Source of the DNA: Paenibacillus sp. FSL R7-0345
GTDB lineage: Bacteria; Bacillota; Bacilli; Paenibacillales; Paenibacillaceae
Assembly (NCBI RefSeq): GCF_038595055.1
Contig: NZ_CP152002.1
Coordinates: 4,446,501-4,510,500 of the forward strand
DNA: 64,000 bases
Reading direction: 5' to 3'
A program made the position numbers and the translations under genes. Shown one piece after another: positions 17,070 to 26,052 of this stretch. Numbering within the stretch: the first letter of the stretch is position 1; each line of letters begins with the position of its first letter. The notes beneath the pieces are model-generated. The model was not told the origin of the DNA, did not search any database, and was given only the letters and a program-made list of their open reading frames with translations.

Positions 17070-18173
17070 GTGGCAACACGTATTGTAGTCAAAATCGGCA
17101 GCAGCTCGCTGACCGGTCCTGAGGGCGGCTTGAACCGCGAAGCCGTGGCCTTCTTCGCTGCTGAGCTCGCCGCTCTGCGCCAGGACGGATGCGAGGTGCT
17201 GCTGGTCACCTCAGGGGCAGTCGCAGCCGGATTCCGCGGCATCGGCTATGCTTCCAGACCGAAGCTGCTGCATGAGAAGCAGGCGGCGGCGGCCGTCGGG
17301 CAGGTTATGCTGATGCAGGCTTATCAGGAGGCTTTTGCCAAGCACGGACTGCCGACAGCCCAAATTCTGCTGACCCGCACAGACTTCTGCAGCCGCCGGG
17401 CGATGAATAACGCGATGATGACGGTTGAAGAGCTGCTGAGACAGGGCGCCATTCCGGTATTTAACGAAAATGATACGGTATCAGTCGATGAGCTGAAGTT
17501 CGGGGATAATGATACCCTTTCAGCACTGGTCGCCAATCTTTTGAAGGCTTCGCGCCTGCTGGTGCTGACTGACATGGACGGGCTGTACAGCGGAGACCCG
17601 CGCAAAAATCCGGAAGCTGTCCGCTTCAGCCGCGTCGAGGAAATCACGCCGGAAATTTATGCCTTTGCAGGCGGCGCGGGCTCAAGTGTCGGAACGGGCG
17701 GGATGCGCTCCAAAATTGATGCCGCCAAAATTGCTACCCGCGGCGGAGTGCCGGTCTTTATCGGCCGGGCCTCGGAGCCCGGAGATTTGCGCTTGGCTGC
17801 AGCCGGAACCGGGAAAGGGACTTATTTTGACACCACCCTCTCCTCCCTGCCGGTCAAAAAACAGTGGCTTGGCTTTATGTCCACGCCGCTCGGCTCCCTT
17901 TATGTCGATGACGGTGCGGTAGAAGCACTGCTCCACGGAGGGCACAGCCTGCTGCCGGTCGGCGTCAAACGGATTGAGGGCAGCTTCCACTCCGGTGATG
18001 TCGTGGAGGTGCTTGGACCGGATGCCACTCTACTGGGCCGCGGGATCGTCAACTATGATGATATCCAGCTCCGCAGCATTCAGGGTCTGCCCAGCCGTGA
18101 GATCCTACCAAAGCTTGGTGAGGTCCACCGGCTTGAAGTCATCCACCGGGATGAATGGATTACGCTGCGTTAA
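17070..18173 (+). CDS. proB: glutamate 5-kinase
   Basis: First step of proline synthesis: phosphorylates glutamate. 367 residues with an amino-acid-kinase domain (about 1-240: VVKIGSSSLTG, LLVTSGAVAAGF, FNENDTVSVDELKFGDND) and a C-terminal PUA domain (about 275-355), as in the long, proline-inhibited type. The start is GTG with AAGGGGAAGTG upstream; it lies 40 nt past the T-box terminator, which controls it. Confidence 0.97.
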   Translation: MATRIVVKIGSSSLTGPEGGLNREAVAFFAAELAALRQDGCEVLLVTSGAVAAGFRGIGYASRPKLLHEKQAAAAVGQVMLMQAYQEAFAKHGLPTAQILLTRTDFCSRRAMNNAMMTVEELLRQGAIPVFNENDTVSVDELKFGDNDTLSALVANLLKASRLLVLTDMDGLYSGDPRKNPEAVRFSRVEEITPEIYAFAGGAGSSVGTGGMRSKIDAAKIATRGGVPVFIGRASEPGDLRLAAAGTGKGTYFDTTLSSLPVKKQWLGFMSTPLGSLYVDDGAVEALLHGGHSLLPVGVKRIEGSFHSGDVVEVLGPDATLLGRGIVNYDDIQLRSIQGLPSREILPKLGEVHRLEVIHRDEWITLR

Positions 18174-18215
18174 CAGATTCAGCAATGAACACACTATCTT
18201 TCAGGGGGGAACAAT

Positions 18216-19463
18216 ATGAGTGAAGTCATTAATAAAGCTACATTAGCTAAAGAGACTACGGGGATTCTGGCAAGCCTGACTACCGGCCAGAAAAATGAAG
18301 CCCTGCTTGTCATGGCTGATGCCCTGCGCCAGGAGGCCCAGTCCATTATTGCCGCCAACGCCGAGGATTTGGAGCGCGGCCGTAAGGCTGGGACTCCTGA
18401 ATCGATGCTCGACCGTCTCGCACTGGATGTCGGCCGGATCGGCGCAATCGCCGAAGGCTTGCAGCAAATTGCCGTTCTGCCTGATCCGGTCGGCGATACG
18501 CTCGAAGCCTTTGAGCGCCCTAACGGACTTTCTATTGAAAAAATCCGCGTCCCGCTCGGAGTCATTGGCATTATATACGAAGCCCGTCCGAACGTAACGG
18601 TAGATGCTGCCGGTCTTTGCCTGAAGACAGGCAATGCTGTAGTCCTACGCGGCGGCTCCTCTGCTCTTTCTTCAAACCGTAAAATCGTTGAAGTGCTGCA
18701 TACCGCGCTGGCAAAAACAGCCCTACCTGCTGCGGCTCTCCAGCTGATTGAAGATCCGAACCGTTCATCCGTTGATGAAATGCTCAAGCTGAACGGCCTG
18801 CTGGATGTCATTATCCCGCGGGGAGGCAGCTCGCTAATCCAAAATGTTGTAATGAACGCCACCGTACCTGTAATTGAAACAGGGGCAGGCATATGCCATA
18901 CTTATCTGGACGCAGGCTGCGACCCTGTAATGGCCGAGCGCATCAGCCTTAATGCCAAAGCCCAGCGCCCGTCTGTCTGCAACTCCATGGAAACCTTGCT
19001 GATCCACCGTGACTTTGCCGCTGAACATCTGCCTGCGCTTGCTGAAGCCTTCCGCAAAGTAAATGTTGAGCTGCGCGGCTGTCCGGAAACAGTGGCTCTT
19101 ATCCCTTGGGCAGTACCGGCAACAGCAGAAGATTTTGCAACCGAATATAATGACTACATTCTCAATGTCCGCATTGTCGGCGGACTGGATGAAGCGCTGC
19201 GCCATATCGCCGAGTACAGTACCAAGCATTCCGAATGTATTGTTACTGAGGATGACGGTCACGCCGCACGTTTCCTTCAGGAGGTAGATGCTGCAGCGGT
19301 ATACCATAATGCATCAACCCGGTTCACCGACGGCTTCGAATTCGGCTTTGGCGCCGAAATCGGCATCAGCACCCAGAAGCTGCACGCACGCGGACCTATG
19401 GGTCTGCCTGCACTGACCTCCAGCAAATATAAAATCCGCGGCAACGGGCAAATCAGGGGATAA
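18216..19463 (+). CDS. proA: gamma-glutamyl phosphate reductase
   Basis: Second step of proline synthesis; aldehyde-dehydrogenase fold, 415 residues, normal length. Motifs include IYEARPNVTVDAAGLCLKTG, IIPRGGSSLI and the catalytic-cysteine region AQRPSVCNSMETLLIH. It follows proB by 42 nt behind AGGGGGG, in one unit with it. A 65-bp tandem repeat block begins 8 nt after its stop codon. Confidence 0.97.
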   Translation: MSEVINKATLAKETTGILASLTTGQKNEALLVMADALRQEAQSIIAANAEDLERGRKAGTPESMLDRLALDVGRIGAIAEGLQQIAVLPDPVGDTLEAFERPNGLSIEKIRVPLGVIGIIYEARPNVTVDAAGLCLKTGNAVVLRGGSSALSSNRKIVEVLHTALAKTALPAAALQLIEDPNRSSVDEMLKLNGLLDVIIPRGGSSLIQNVVMNATVPVIETGAGICHTYLDAGCDPVMAERISLNAKAQRPSVCNSMETLLIHRDFAAEHLPALAEAFRKVNVELRGCPETVALIPWAVPATAEDFATEYNDYILNVRIVGGLDEALRHIAEYSTKHSECIVTEDDGHAARFLQEVDAAAVYHNASTRFTDGFEFGFGAEIGISTQKLHARGPMGLPALTSSKYKIRGNGQIRG

Positions 19464-19470
19464 TACTTAA

Positions 19471-19665
19471 GCCTATGCTTCCGAAGCAAGTTTTGTACGT
19501 AGAGGATTCAGTGGGCTAACGCTCACAAAACTTATGCCTATGCTTCCGAAGCGAGTTTTGTACGTAGAGATTCAAGTGGGGTAACGCTCACAAAACTTAA
19601 GCCTATGCTTCCGAAGCAAGTTTTGTACGTAGAGATTCAAGTGGGGTAACGCTCACAAAACTTTT
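19471..19665 (+). repeat. 65-bp tandem repeat, 3 copies, proA-proC gap
   Basis: Copies start at 19471, 19536 and 19601, exactly 65 bp apart and over 90% identical. Each has the palindrome GCTTCCGAAGC inside flanking AAAACTT/AAGTTTT, then a second small stem (GTGGGGTAACGCTCAC). The same core, in the same orientation to transcription, recurs at 61425-61587 between trpE and trpD with a 66-bp period. Confidence 0.95.
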
Positions 19666-19679
19666 AGGGGGACTCATAC

Positions 19680-20555
19680 ATGTGTCAGCAACCATCCATA
19701 CCGCTAATTAAGGATCATATCGCGTTCTATGGGGCAGGCTCGATGGCGGAAGCCATTGTGCGGGGCATGATTTCCCGCAATGTTATTGCCTCCGACAGCA
19801 TTACCATGCTCAACCGCAGCAGCAGCGAACGGCTTGCTGAGCTGCGCAGCCGTTATGGCGTGCAGGGCAGCAATGACCCTCAGCAAAAAGCGGGAATCCT
19901 GAAGAATGCCCAGGTCATTGTCCTGGCAATGAAGCCCAAGGATGCTGCTGAAGCACTGCGCGGGCTGGCTCCGCTGCTTCAGCCGAACCAGCTGATTGTA
20001 TCCGTCATTGCCGGCTTAACCATCCGTACGATTCAGGGCCTGCTTGGCACACCTCAGCCCGTAATCCGCACAATGCCGAACACCTCAAGCACGATCGGAC
20101 TTGGCGCAACAGGCATCGCCTTCTCCAAGGAAGTTGACGAGGCCGGCCGTCGTCTCGCACTGAATATATTCGAATCGGTAGGCATCACTTCCGTTATCGA
20201 GGAAGAACGGATGGAAATTTTGACCGGGATCTCCGGCAGCGGACCGGCTTACATCTATTACATGATGGAAGCAATGACCGCTGCAGGCATCCGCGGCGGC
20301 TTAACCCCTGAGCAAAGCTCAGAGCTGACCGTACAGAGCGTATTGGGAGCTGCCCGCATGGTACAGCAGACCGGCGAAACCCCGGCTTCCCTGCGCAAAA
20401 AGGTCACTTCGCCGAACGGCTCCACCCAGGCCGCAATCGAAACACTGGAAAAGGGCGACTTCTTCGAAACTGTCATCGCTGCAGTAAACCGCTGTGCTGA
20501 ACGCTCCCGTGAAATGGGAGCAGCCGTGGAGAAAGAGCTGTTCAAAAACCAGTAA
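19680..20555 (+). CDS. proC: pyrroline-5-carboxylate reductase
   Basis: Last step of proline synthesis. 291 residues, somewhat long because of an N-terminal lead of about 12 residues before the Rossmann segment FYGAGSMAEAIVRG. The dimer and active-site signature GISGSGPAYIYYMMEAM and the TVQSVLGAARMV region are present, as is the C-terminal VTSPNGSTQAAIETLEKG. AGGGGG stands 8 nt before the ATG. It completes the proBAC set and probably depends on the same T-box. Confidence 0.97.
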   Translation: MCQQPSIPLIKDHIAFYGAGSMAEAIVRGMISRNVIASDSITMLNRSSSERLAELRSRYGVQGSNDPQQKAGILKNAQVIVLAMKPKDAAEALRGLAPLLQPNQLIVSVIAGLTIRTIQGLLGTPQPVIRTMPNTSSTIGLGATGIAFSKEVDEAGRRLALNIFESVGITSVIEEERMEILTGISGSGPAYIYYMMEAMTAAGIRGGLTPEQSSELTVQSVLGAARMVQQTGETPASLRKKVTSPNGSTQAAIETLEKGDFFETVIAAVNRCAERSREMGAAVEKELFKNQ

Positions 20556-20666
20556 CCATCCGGATGATCCGGAAAAGCTGACGCAGTAACGTACAATAAC
20601 GTTGGCACAAACCGTTCACCAGGCAGCTTACAGCGCTTTTTAGCGTACAGTCCCAGTTCTAGCCCG

Positions 20667-20855
20667 ATAAGTGTATTCTGTACAACTATAAACAACAGAT
20701 TTTTACCTTATGTTCATATAACTGCACTCTGTGCAACTAAAGTTGCCCAAATCAGCTCAAATGACCCTTTTTCGGAATTATAGTTGTATAAACTACACTT
20801 AAAGGATGTCTGATCTACTAAAACAGGTGTTTTAAGTGTACAGACTACAACTAAA
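20667..20855. repeat. four-unit palindromic intergenic element, copy 2
   Basis: Units start at 20667, 20717, 20778 and 20831 (steps 50, 61, 53). Centres are TTCTG and CTCTG in the first two, TAAA and CAGA in the last two. It lies between the convergent genes proC and the 172-residue gene, before the proC-side terminator. Confidence 0.85.
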
Positions 20856-20917
20856 CGCCAGAGTAGCGATGGAAGCAGCACACCAGCTAACCCTGGTCCG
20901 GCCCAACGCACTTATAG

Positions 20918-20970
20918 CAACTCCCCCGTCAACGTCCATTACAGACGACTGGCGGGGGAGTTATTTTTTG
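20918..20970 (+). terminator. strong terminator on the proC side
   Basis: Stem AACTCCCCCGTCA / TGGCGGGGGAGTT with a 16-nt loop, then ATTTTTTG on the plus strand. It lies 363 nt past the proC stop, so proC transcripts may include the four-unit element. Confidence 0.88.
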
Positions 20971-21023
20971 CTGGTCTTCCACTTTCCGTTTTTCACTTTC
21001 CGTTTTTCTTAAATGGACAAAAG

Positions 21024-21542
21024 TCATACTAGCGGACCTGTGAGCGGCTTATCCAGGATCAAGCGGAACTTAGCCTCGTTTGATGAGTGATTTTTGATGT
21101 ACATCCGATATTCCCCGTCTGCAGGTACTATAATCTTAATTTCCCCCGTCCCGTCCGGAATTACCTCACTGTACACTTGATCGCTGGAGACGGACATAAT
21201 GCCGATTTCGAGCTTATTTTCCTGCTCCGATTCGACTCTCATCGTTAAAATATCACCTTGTTTTTCGTTCATAACGGCAAAGTTGGTATCATTCCCTGCT
21301 GCCAGCGTGACTGATAAATCTTTCCCGTCACTCGTGCTCAATAATTCTGCGACAACATTCACATTTTCTTCAGCCGGCGGCATTGCAGCGGGTTGCTTCT
21401 CAGTGCTTACCCCTGCTGAATTACCTGCCGCAGCCTGATCTTGCCCGGCTTCCGAGTTCCCCGCAATTGTAACAGCAACTGCTGCGATGCTGAATGCAAC
21501 AGCTGCAGCCGCCAAAGTAATGGCTATACCTTTTATCCGCAT
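21024..21542 (-). CDS. exported or membrane-anchored hypothetical protein, 172 aa
   Basis: Not recognised. The N-terminus is a hydrophobic alanine-rich segment (about residues 5-28) without a lipobox, followed by an acidic Q, A and P linker and a beta-rich domain of about 110 residues that resembles pre-peptidase-type beta sandwiches by pattern only (DGEYRMYIKNHSS). The ATG at 21542 is chosen because GGAGGGG is 6 nt upstream; the ATG at 21560 precedes that site. Single gene after dnaD. Confidence 0.7.
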   Translation of the reverse strand: MRIKGIAITLAAAAVAFSIAAVAVTIAGNSEAGQDQAAAGNSAGVSTEKQPAAMPPAEENVNVVAELLSTSDGKDLSVTLAAGNDTNFAVMNEKQGDILTMRVESEQENKLEIGIMSVSSDQVYSEVIPDGTGEIKIIVPADGEYRMYIKNHSSNEAKFRLILDKPLTGPLV

Positions 21543-21702
21543 AATTCCCCTCCACACCATAACAAATTATTCTGCTAATGACAGCAAATAAAAACATCCG
21601 CTCCATACCACAACAGTTAAATTTTACCTGTAACTTCTTATCGATGCAAGCTCTTGCTGTTGTTTAATCCCCCGTCCTGCTTCGCAAAATTGCTATCACT
21701 AA

Positions 21703-21745
21703 AATAAAAAAAGCCTGCCACCCTGGTTACCCAAGGCAGCAGACT
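21703..21745 (-). terminator. terminator of the hbd-ackA-asnS-dnaD unit
   Basis: Minus strand: stem CTGCTGCCTTGG / CCAGGGTGGCAG with loop GTAA, then GCTTTTTTTATTTTA, about 15 nt past the dnaD stop. Confidence 0.9.
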
Positions 21746-21759
21746 TACAATATTCACCG

Positions 21760-22491
21760 TCATCTTCCGCCGCCCCGGAATTTCTGGTTATAGTTCTTGA
21801 CGTCCTGTGCGTTCTTCACCCGGTTGCGGGACCATTCCAGCAGGATGCGGTCAATGTAACGGAAATGAAGCTTGCCGGCAAACACAGACTCTTTGAGCGC
21901 CAGCAGGATAAGCTCCTCCGGATACCTGTCATGATCCACCCAGCCGGAGATGGTCTCACACTCCATTGGTGACAGCGGCCGGCCAAACTCCTTCTCAAAA
22001 ATACTGAACAGATTACGGCTCTCCGCCTCTACAGCCGGAGCTGGGGCCGGATAGCCGGCAATCCGCGTTACAGCATGCGCCGAATGATTAGTACCGGCAG
22101 GCTTGCCGTCAGCAGCCTCTTGTGCGGCTTCAGCCAGGACAGCGCCAAGTTTACTGAATAACCCGGCAAATGTGTATTGCTCGTAATGAAAATCCCTTAA
22201 CTCGTCATTTGTTCCGTCGATGCTGATAAAGCCTTCCTTCATCAGCTTCTGCAGCTCTCCGGCAATAACGGATATACTCCGGCCGGTCACACTTTGCAGA
22301 TCCTCCAGCGACGGGAACTCAATGCCCTCCACCTGCCGGAAAGACAGCAGATGGATAAGCAGCAGGGCTTCGTCGCCGCTAAGATTCAGCTTCCGGTAAT
22401 ATTTTAAGAGTGCATAAGGAATGACGGCCATCCCGTGCTGAAGGCCAAACGCAGCGCCCTCACCCCAGGTATTCCATCCTTTGCCGTCCAT
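21760..22491 (-). CDS. dnaD: DNA replication initiation protein DnaD
   Basis: Acts with DnaB and DnaI in loading the replicative helicase. 243 residues: N-terminal winged-helix domain (about 20-100), variable linker, and C-terminal DnaD domain (about 155-235, FEKEFGRPLSPMECETISGW ... LHFRYIDRILLEW) ending in a basic tail with YNQKFRGGGR, the DNA-binding end. Directly follows asnS by 22 nt as in B. subtilis, where nth would come next. Confidence 0.93.
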   Translation of the reverse strand: MDGKGWNTWGEGAAFGLQHGMAVIPYALLKYYRKLNLSGDEALLLIHLLSFRQVEGIEFPSLEDLQSVTGRSISVIAGELQKLMKEGFISIDGTNDELRDFHYEQYTFAGLFSKLGAVLAEAAQEAADGKPAGTNHSAHAVTRIAGYPAPAPAVEAESRNLFSIFEKEFGRPLSPMECETISGWVDHDRYPEELILLALKESVFAGKLHFRYIDRILLEWSRNRVKNAQDVKNYNQKFRGGGR

Positions 22492-22513
22492 GCTTCTGCC
22501 CCTTTCACTTTAT

Positions 22514-23809
22514 TTACGGGTATAGACGGTACAATGTACGCGGGAACGGAATCGTTTCACGCACATGATCCAGACCGCAAATCCAGGCTACTGTGCGCTC
22601 AAGTCCCAGACCGAAGCCGGAGTGAGGCACGGAGCCGTAGGTGCGCAGATCCATGTACCATTTGTACGTATCCATTGAAAGATTGTGCTCTTTGAAACGC
22701 TGCTCCAAAAGGGCCGGATCGTCGATACGCTGCGAACCGCCGATAATCTCACCATAACCTTCTGGTGCGATCATATCCGCGCAGAGTACAACCTCAGGGC
22801 GCTCAGGATGCGGCTTCATATAGAATGCCTTGAATGACGCCGGATAATGCGTAATAAACACAGGCTTATCGTTGGCTTCAGCAATCGCAGTTTCATGCGG
22901 TGCACCGAAGTCGTCGCCCCATGCAATCTCATGCCCGTTATCATTCAGGAACTTGATCGCATCATCATACGTAATCCGCGGGAACGGTGCTTTGATGTTC
23001 TCCAGCTTGGAGACATCGCGGCCCACCGCTTCAAGCTCGGCGCGGCAGTTCGTCAGGACGGATTGCACGATAAAGCTGATGAAGTTCTCCTGTACTACAA
23101 GGCTCTCTTCATGATCAGTGAAGGCCATTTCCGGCTCAATCATCCAGAATTCAATCAGATGGCGGCGGGTCTTGGATTTCTCCGCACGGAAGGTTGGCCC
23201 GAAAGAATACACCTTGCCAAGTGCCATAGCTGCAGCTTCCATATACAGCTGGCCGCTCTGTGTCAGGTAGGCATCCTCATCGAAATACTTCGTATGGAAC
23301 AGGTTGGTGGTTCCTTCAGCCGAGGTTGGTGTCAGGATCGGCGGGTCCACCTTGGTAAAGTCGTTTTCGTTAAAGAACTGCTGGATCGCACGGATAATTT
23401 CCGCACGGATCACGAGTACCGCGCGCTGCTTCGAGGAGCGCAGCCAGAGATGACGATGATCCATCAGGAAGTCAACGCCATGCTCCTTAGGGGTAATCGG
23501 ATAGTTCTCAGTGAGATGCAGCACTTCAATACCGGTAACAGTCATTTCATATCCGGACTGGCTGCGCGGCTCTTCACGGATAATGCCGGTTACATACAGC
23601 GAGCTTTCCTGGGTGAGGCTCTTGGCATCTTCCCAGACCTGCTCAGGCACTTCCGATTTCACTACAACGCCCTGGATATAGCCTGTACCATCCCGAAGCT
23701 GCAGGAATTGAATTTTACCGCTGGAGCGTTTGTTGTTCACCCAACAGCCGATGACAACACTCTCTCCGACATGCTCATTCACATTCTTGATCACACTTTT
23801 GTTAGCCAT
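22514..23809 (-). CDS. asnS: asparaginyl-tRNA synthetase
   Basis: Class II aminoacyl-tRNA synthetase, 431 residues. N-terminal OB-fold anticodon-binding domain (about 15-105), then the catalytic core with motif 2 ([21 protein letters not shown]) and motif 3 ([15 protein letters not shown]). Ends with the typical [12 protein letters not shown]. It lies between ackA and dnaD in one unit. No T-box leader is seen before it. Confidence 0.97.
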   Translation of the reverse strand: MANKSVIKNVNEHVGESVVIGCWVNNKRSSGKIQFLQLRDGTGYIQGVVVKSEVPEQVWEDAKSLTQESSLYVTGIIREEPRSQSGYEMTVTGIEVLHLTENYPITPKEHGVDFLMDHRHLWLRSSKQRAVLVIRAEIIRAIQQFFNENDFTKVDPPILTPTSAEGTTNLFHTKYFDEDAYLTQSGQLYMEAAAMALGKVYSFGPTFRAEKSKTRRHLIEFWMIEPEMAFTDHEESLVVQENFISFIVQSVLTNCRAELEAVGRDVSKLENIKAPFPRITYDDAIKFLNDNGHEIAWGDDFGAPHETAIAEANDKPVFITHYPASFKAFYMKPHPERPEVVLCADMIAPEGYGEIIGGSQRIDDPALLEQRFKEHNLSMDTYKWYMDLRTYGSVPHSGFGLGLERTVAWICGLDHVRETIPFPRTLYRLYP

Positions 23810-23830
23810 GCCTAAGATCTCTCCTCTAAT

Positions 23831-25039
23831 TTAACCGTTAATTCCTTGCACCAGGCGATAAGTATCGCGGGCAATGACAAGCTCTTCGTTTGTCGGAACC
23901 ACCAGCACCTGCACTTTGGAATCAACTGTGGAGATGCGGCGCGGATCACCGGAACGTACCTTGTTAGCCTCAGCATCAAGCTCGATGCCCAGGAAGGTCA
24001 GATTGTTCAGTACCCGTTCACGCAGCAGCGAAGCATTTTCGCCGACACCAGCTGTGAAGACGATAATATCCACACCGTTCATAGCTGCTGCATAAGAACC
24101 GATGTATTTGCGCAGACGGTATTCATACATTTCAAAAGCAAGCGTGGAATTGGCTTCGCCCTTTTCCGCTCCGTCAATGATGTCGCGCATGTCGCTGCTC
24201 ACGCCGGAAATAGCCAGCAGACCGCTGTGCTTGTTCAACATGGAGTTCACTTCGCCGACGGACAGCTCTTCCTTGTTCATTACATAAGGAACGATTGCCG
24301 GATCGAGGTCACCGCTGCGTGTACCCATCATCAGACCTTCCAGCGGGGTCATCCCCATGGAAGTGTCCACGGATACTCCGCCCTGTACTGCAGTTACGCT
24401 GGCACCGTTACCGATGTGACAGGTAATGATCTTCAGGTCTTCCAGCGGACGGTCCAGATACTCGGCAGCAGCTTTGCTTACGAAATCATGGGAAGTACCG
24501 TGCGCGCCGTAACGGCGGACTTTGTATTTGTTGTACAGCACTCTTGGAATGGCGTACATATAAGCTTTTTCAGGCATAGTCTGATGGAACGCAGTGTCAA
24601 AAATAACAGCCTGCGGAACACCCGGCATATTAATTTCTGTAGCCGTAATCCCCATTACTGCAGCAGGGTTGTGCAGCGGAGCAAGGTCGAACAATTGACG
24701 GATCTTCGATTTAGCATCGCCGCTAACCAAAGAAGATTCTTTGAAGAATTCTCCCCCGTGCACTACACGGTGGCCTACAGCATTGATTTCTTCAATGGAG
24801 CTGATTACACCATGCTCGCTGTCAGTCAGGCAGGCAAGCACTTTGCGGATTGCGGTGTTGTGCTCCAGAATTTCACTGACTTCAGTTACTTCCTGTTTGC
24901 CGGTCGGCTTGTGGGTCAGAATGGAGGAATCCATCCCGATACGCTCTACCAGACCTTTAGCCAGAACAGATTCATCAGTCATATTGTACAGCTGATATTT
25001 CAAAGAAGAACTACCGGAGTTAATTACTAAAACGTTCAT
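23831..25039 (-). CDS. ackA: acetate kinase
   Basis: Interconverts acetyl phosphate and ADP with acetate and ATP. 402 residues, normal length. Signatures: NVLVINSGSSSLKYQLY at the start, and GxGASVTAVQGGVSVDTSMG with the region ARSGDLDP following (MMGTRSGDLDPAIV). The ATG overlaps the stop of the upstream hydroxyacyl-CoA dehydrogenase gene as ATGA, a sign of translational coupling. Confidence 0.97.
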   Translation of the reverse strand: MNVLVINSGSSSLKYQLYNMTDESVLAKGLVERIGMDSSILTHKPTGKQEVTEVSEILEHNTAIRKVLACLTDSEHGVISSIEEINAVGHRVVHGGEFFKESSLVSGDAKSKIRQLFDLAPLHNPAAVMGITATEINMPGVPQAVIFDTAFHQTMPEKAYMYAIPRVLYNKYKVRRYGAHGTSHDFVSKAAAEYLDRPLEDLKIITCHIGNGASVTAVQGGVSVDTSMGMTPLEGLMMGTRSGDLDPAIVPYVMNKEELSVGEVNSMLNKHSGLLAISGVSSDMRDIIDGAEKGEANSTLAFEMYEYRLRKYIGSYAAAMNGVDIIVFTAGVGENASLLRERVLNNLTFLGIELDAEANKVRSGDPRRISTVDSKVQVLVVPTNEELVIARDTYRLVQGING

Positions 25040-25908
25040 ACACGGTCACCATCCTTGTCATACTTGAAGAAGCCTTCGCCCGATTTTGCACCCAGTTGTC
25101 CGGCACGCACCATTTTCTTAAGGATTGTGGACGGGCGGTATTTCAGCTCGCCATATTCACGGAACATGTTCTCAAGTGCGGCAAGTACGGAGTCCAGACC
25201 GAAACGGTCAGCCATTTCAAGCGGCCCGTGCTGGAACTGGTAACCGATACGCATTGCATCGTCGATATCCTCAGGGGAAGCAACGCCCTCCTGCAGGACA
25301 TGCATAGCCTCGTTAATGAACAGGCAAATTAGGCGTGAAGTTACAAATCCCGGGGATTCATAAATCATAACGCCCTTCTTCTCAACGATTTCATCAACAA
25401 AAGCTTTGGTATCTTCAAAAGTGCTGTCAGAGGTTTTCAGACCGCGCACGATTTCGACAAGATCCACCTTGCCGACAGGATGTATGAAATGCATGCCGAT
25501 TACGCGCTCAGGATACATGGTAGAGCTGGCAAGCTCAGTCAAGCTGAGAGTAGAAGTGTTGCTGGCCAGAATAATGTGGCTTGGACATACCTGGTCAAGC
25601 TGGTTAAACACTTTCTGTTTATCTTCCAGATCTTCAGTAATGGTTTCAATGACCATGTCGCAGGAGCTGAGCTCAGCAAAATGTGTCACTTTCTGGATAC
25701 GGCTCAGAATCAGTTTCTTCTCAGCCTGGGTAATTGCCCATTTCTCCAATTGCTTGTCGAGATTTGTCTCGATCATTTCATAGGAGTAATCCAGTCTTTC
25801 GTTGGTTTTCTCCACCAGTAAAACATCCAGACCTTTGGCTGCCAGCATTTCGGCAATCCCTTGTCCCATTGTGCCACCGCCGATGACACCGATCTTTTTA
25901 AACTTCAT
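25036..25908 (-). CDS. 3-hydroxyacyl-CoA dehydrogenase (hydroxybutyryl-CoA type)
   Basis: NAD-dependent oxidation of a 3-hydroxyacyl-CoA. 290 residues, the length of the single-domain hbd/mmgB/paaH group. Rossmann motif IGVIGGGTMGQGIAEMLA at the start, the catalytic histidine segment GMHFIHPVGKVDLVEIV and the C-terminal domain with PGFVTSRLICLFINEAM. Chain length preference cannot be read from sequence. It is coupled to ackA, so it could feed butyrate or acetate metabolism. Confidence 0.93.
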   Translation of the reverse strand: MKFKKIGVIGGGTMGQGIAEMLAAKGLDVLLVEKTNERLDYSYEMIETNLDKQLEKWAITQAEKKLILSRIQKVTHFAELSSCDMVIETITEDLEDKQKVFNQLDQVCPSHIILASNTSTLSLTELASSTMYPERVIGMHFIHPVGKVDLVEIVRGLKTSDSTFEDTKAFVDEIVEKKGVMIYESPGFVTSRLICLFINEAMHVLQEGVASPEDIDDAMRIGYQFQHGPLEMADRFGLDSVLAALENMFREYGELKYRPSTILKKMVRAGQLGAKSGEGFFKYDKDGDRV

Positions 25909-26014
25909 GTAAAAGTCTCCATCCTTTCAGGTATCTATACTTTTGTATTGTACCTTGTCTGTCGAAAAAAAATATATGGCCCGACATATAATAATATCTT
26001 AGCATGTCTGAAAA

Positions 26015-26052
26015 GTAAAAAAAAATAACCGGCATAAATATTTATGCCGGTA
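26015..26052 (-). terminator. terminator overlapping the FtsH-like stop codon
   Basis: Minus strand: stem ACCGGCATAAA / TTTATGCCGGT, tiny loop, then TATTTTTTTTTAC. The stop codon TAA lies inside the 5' arm. Confidence 0.92.

Noticed and set aside
19471-19665. CRISPR array in the proA-proC gap
   Set aside because: The whole 65-bp period is repeated without unique spacers, and there are no cas genes.
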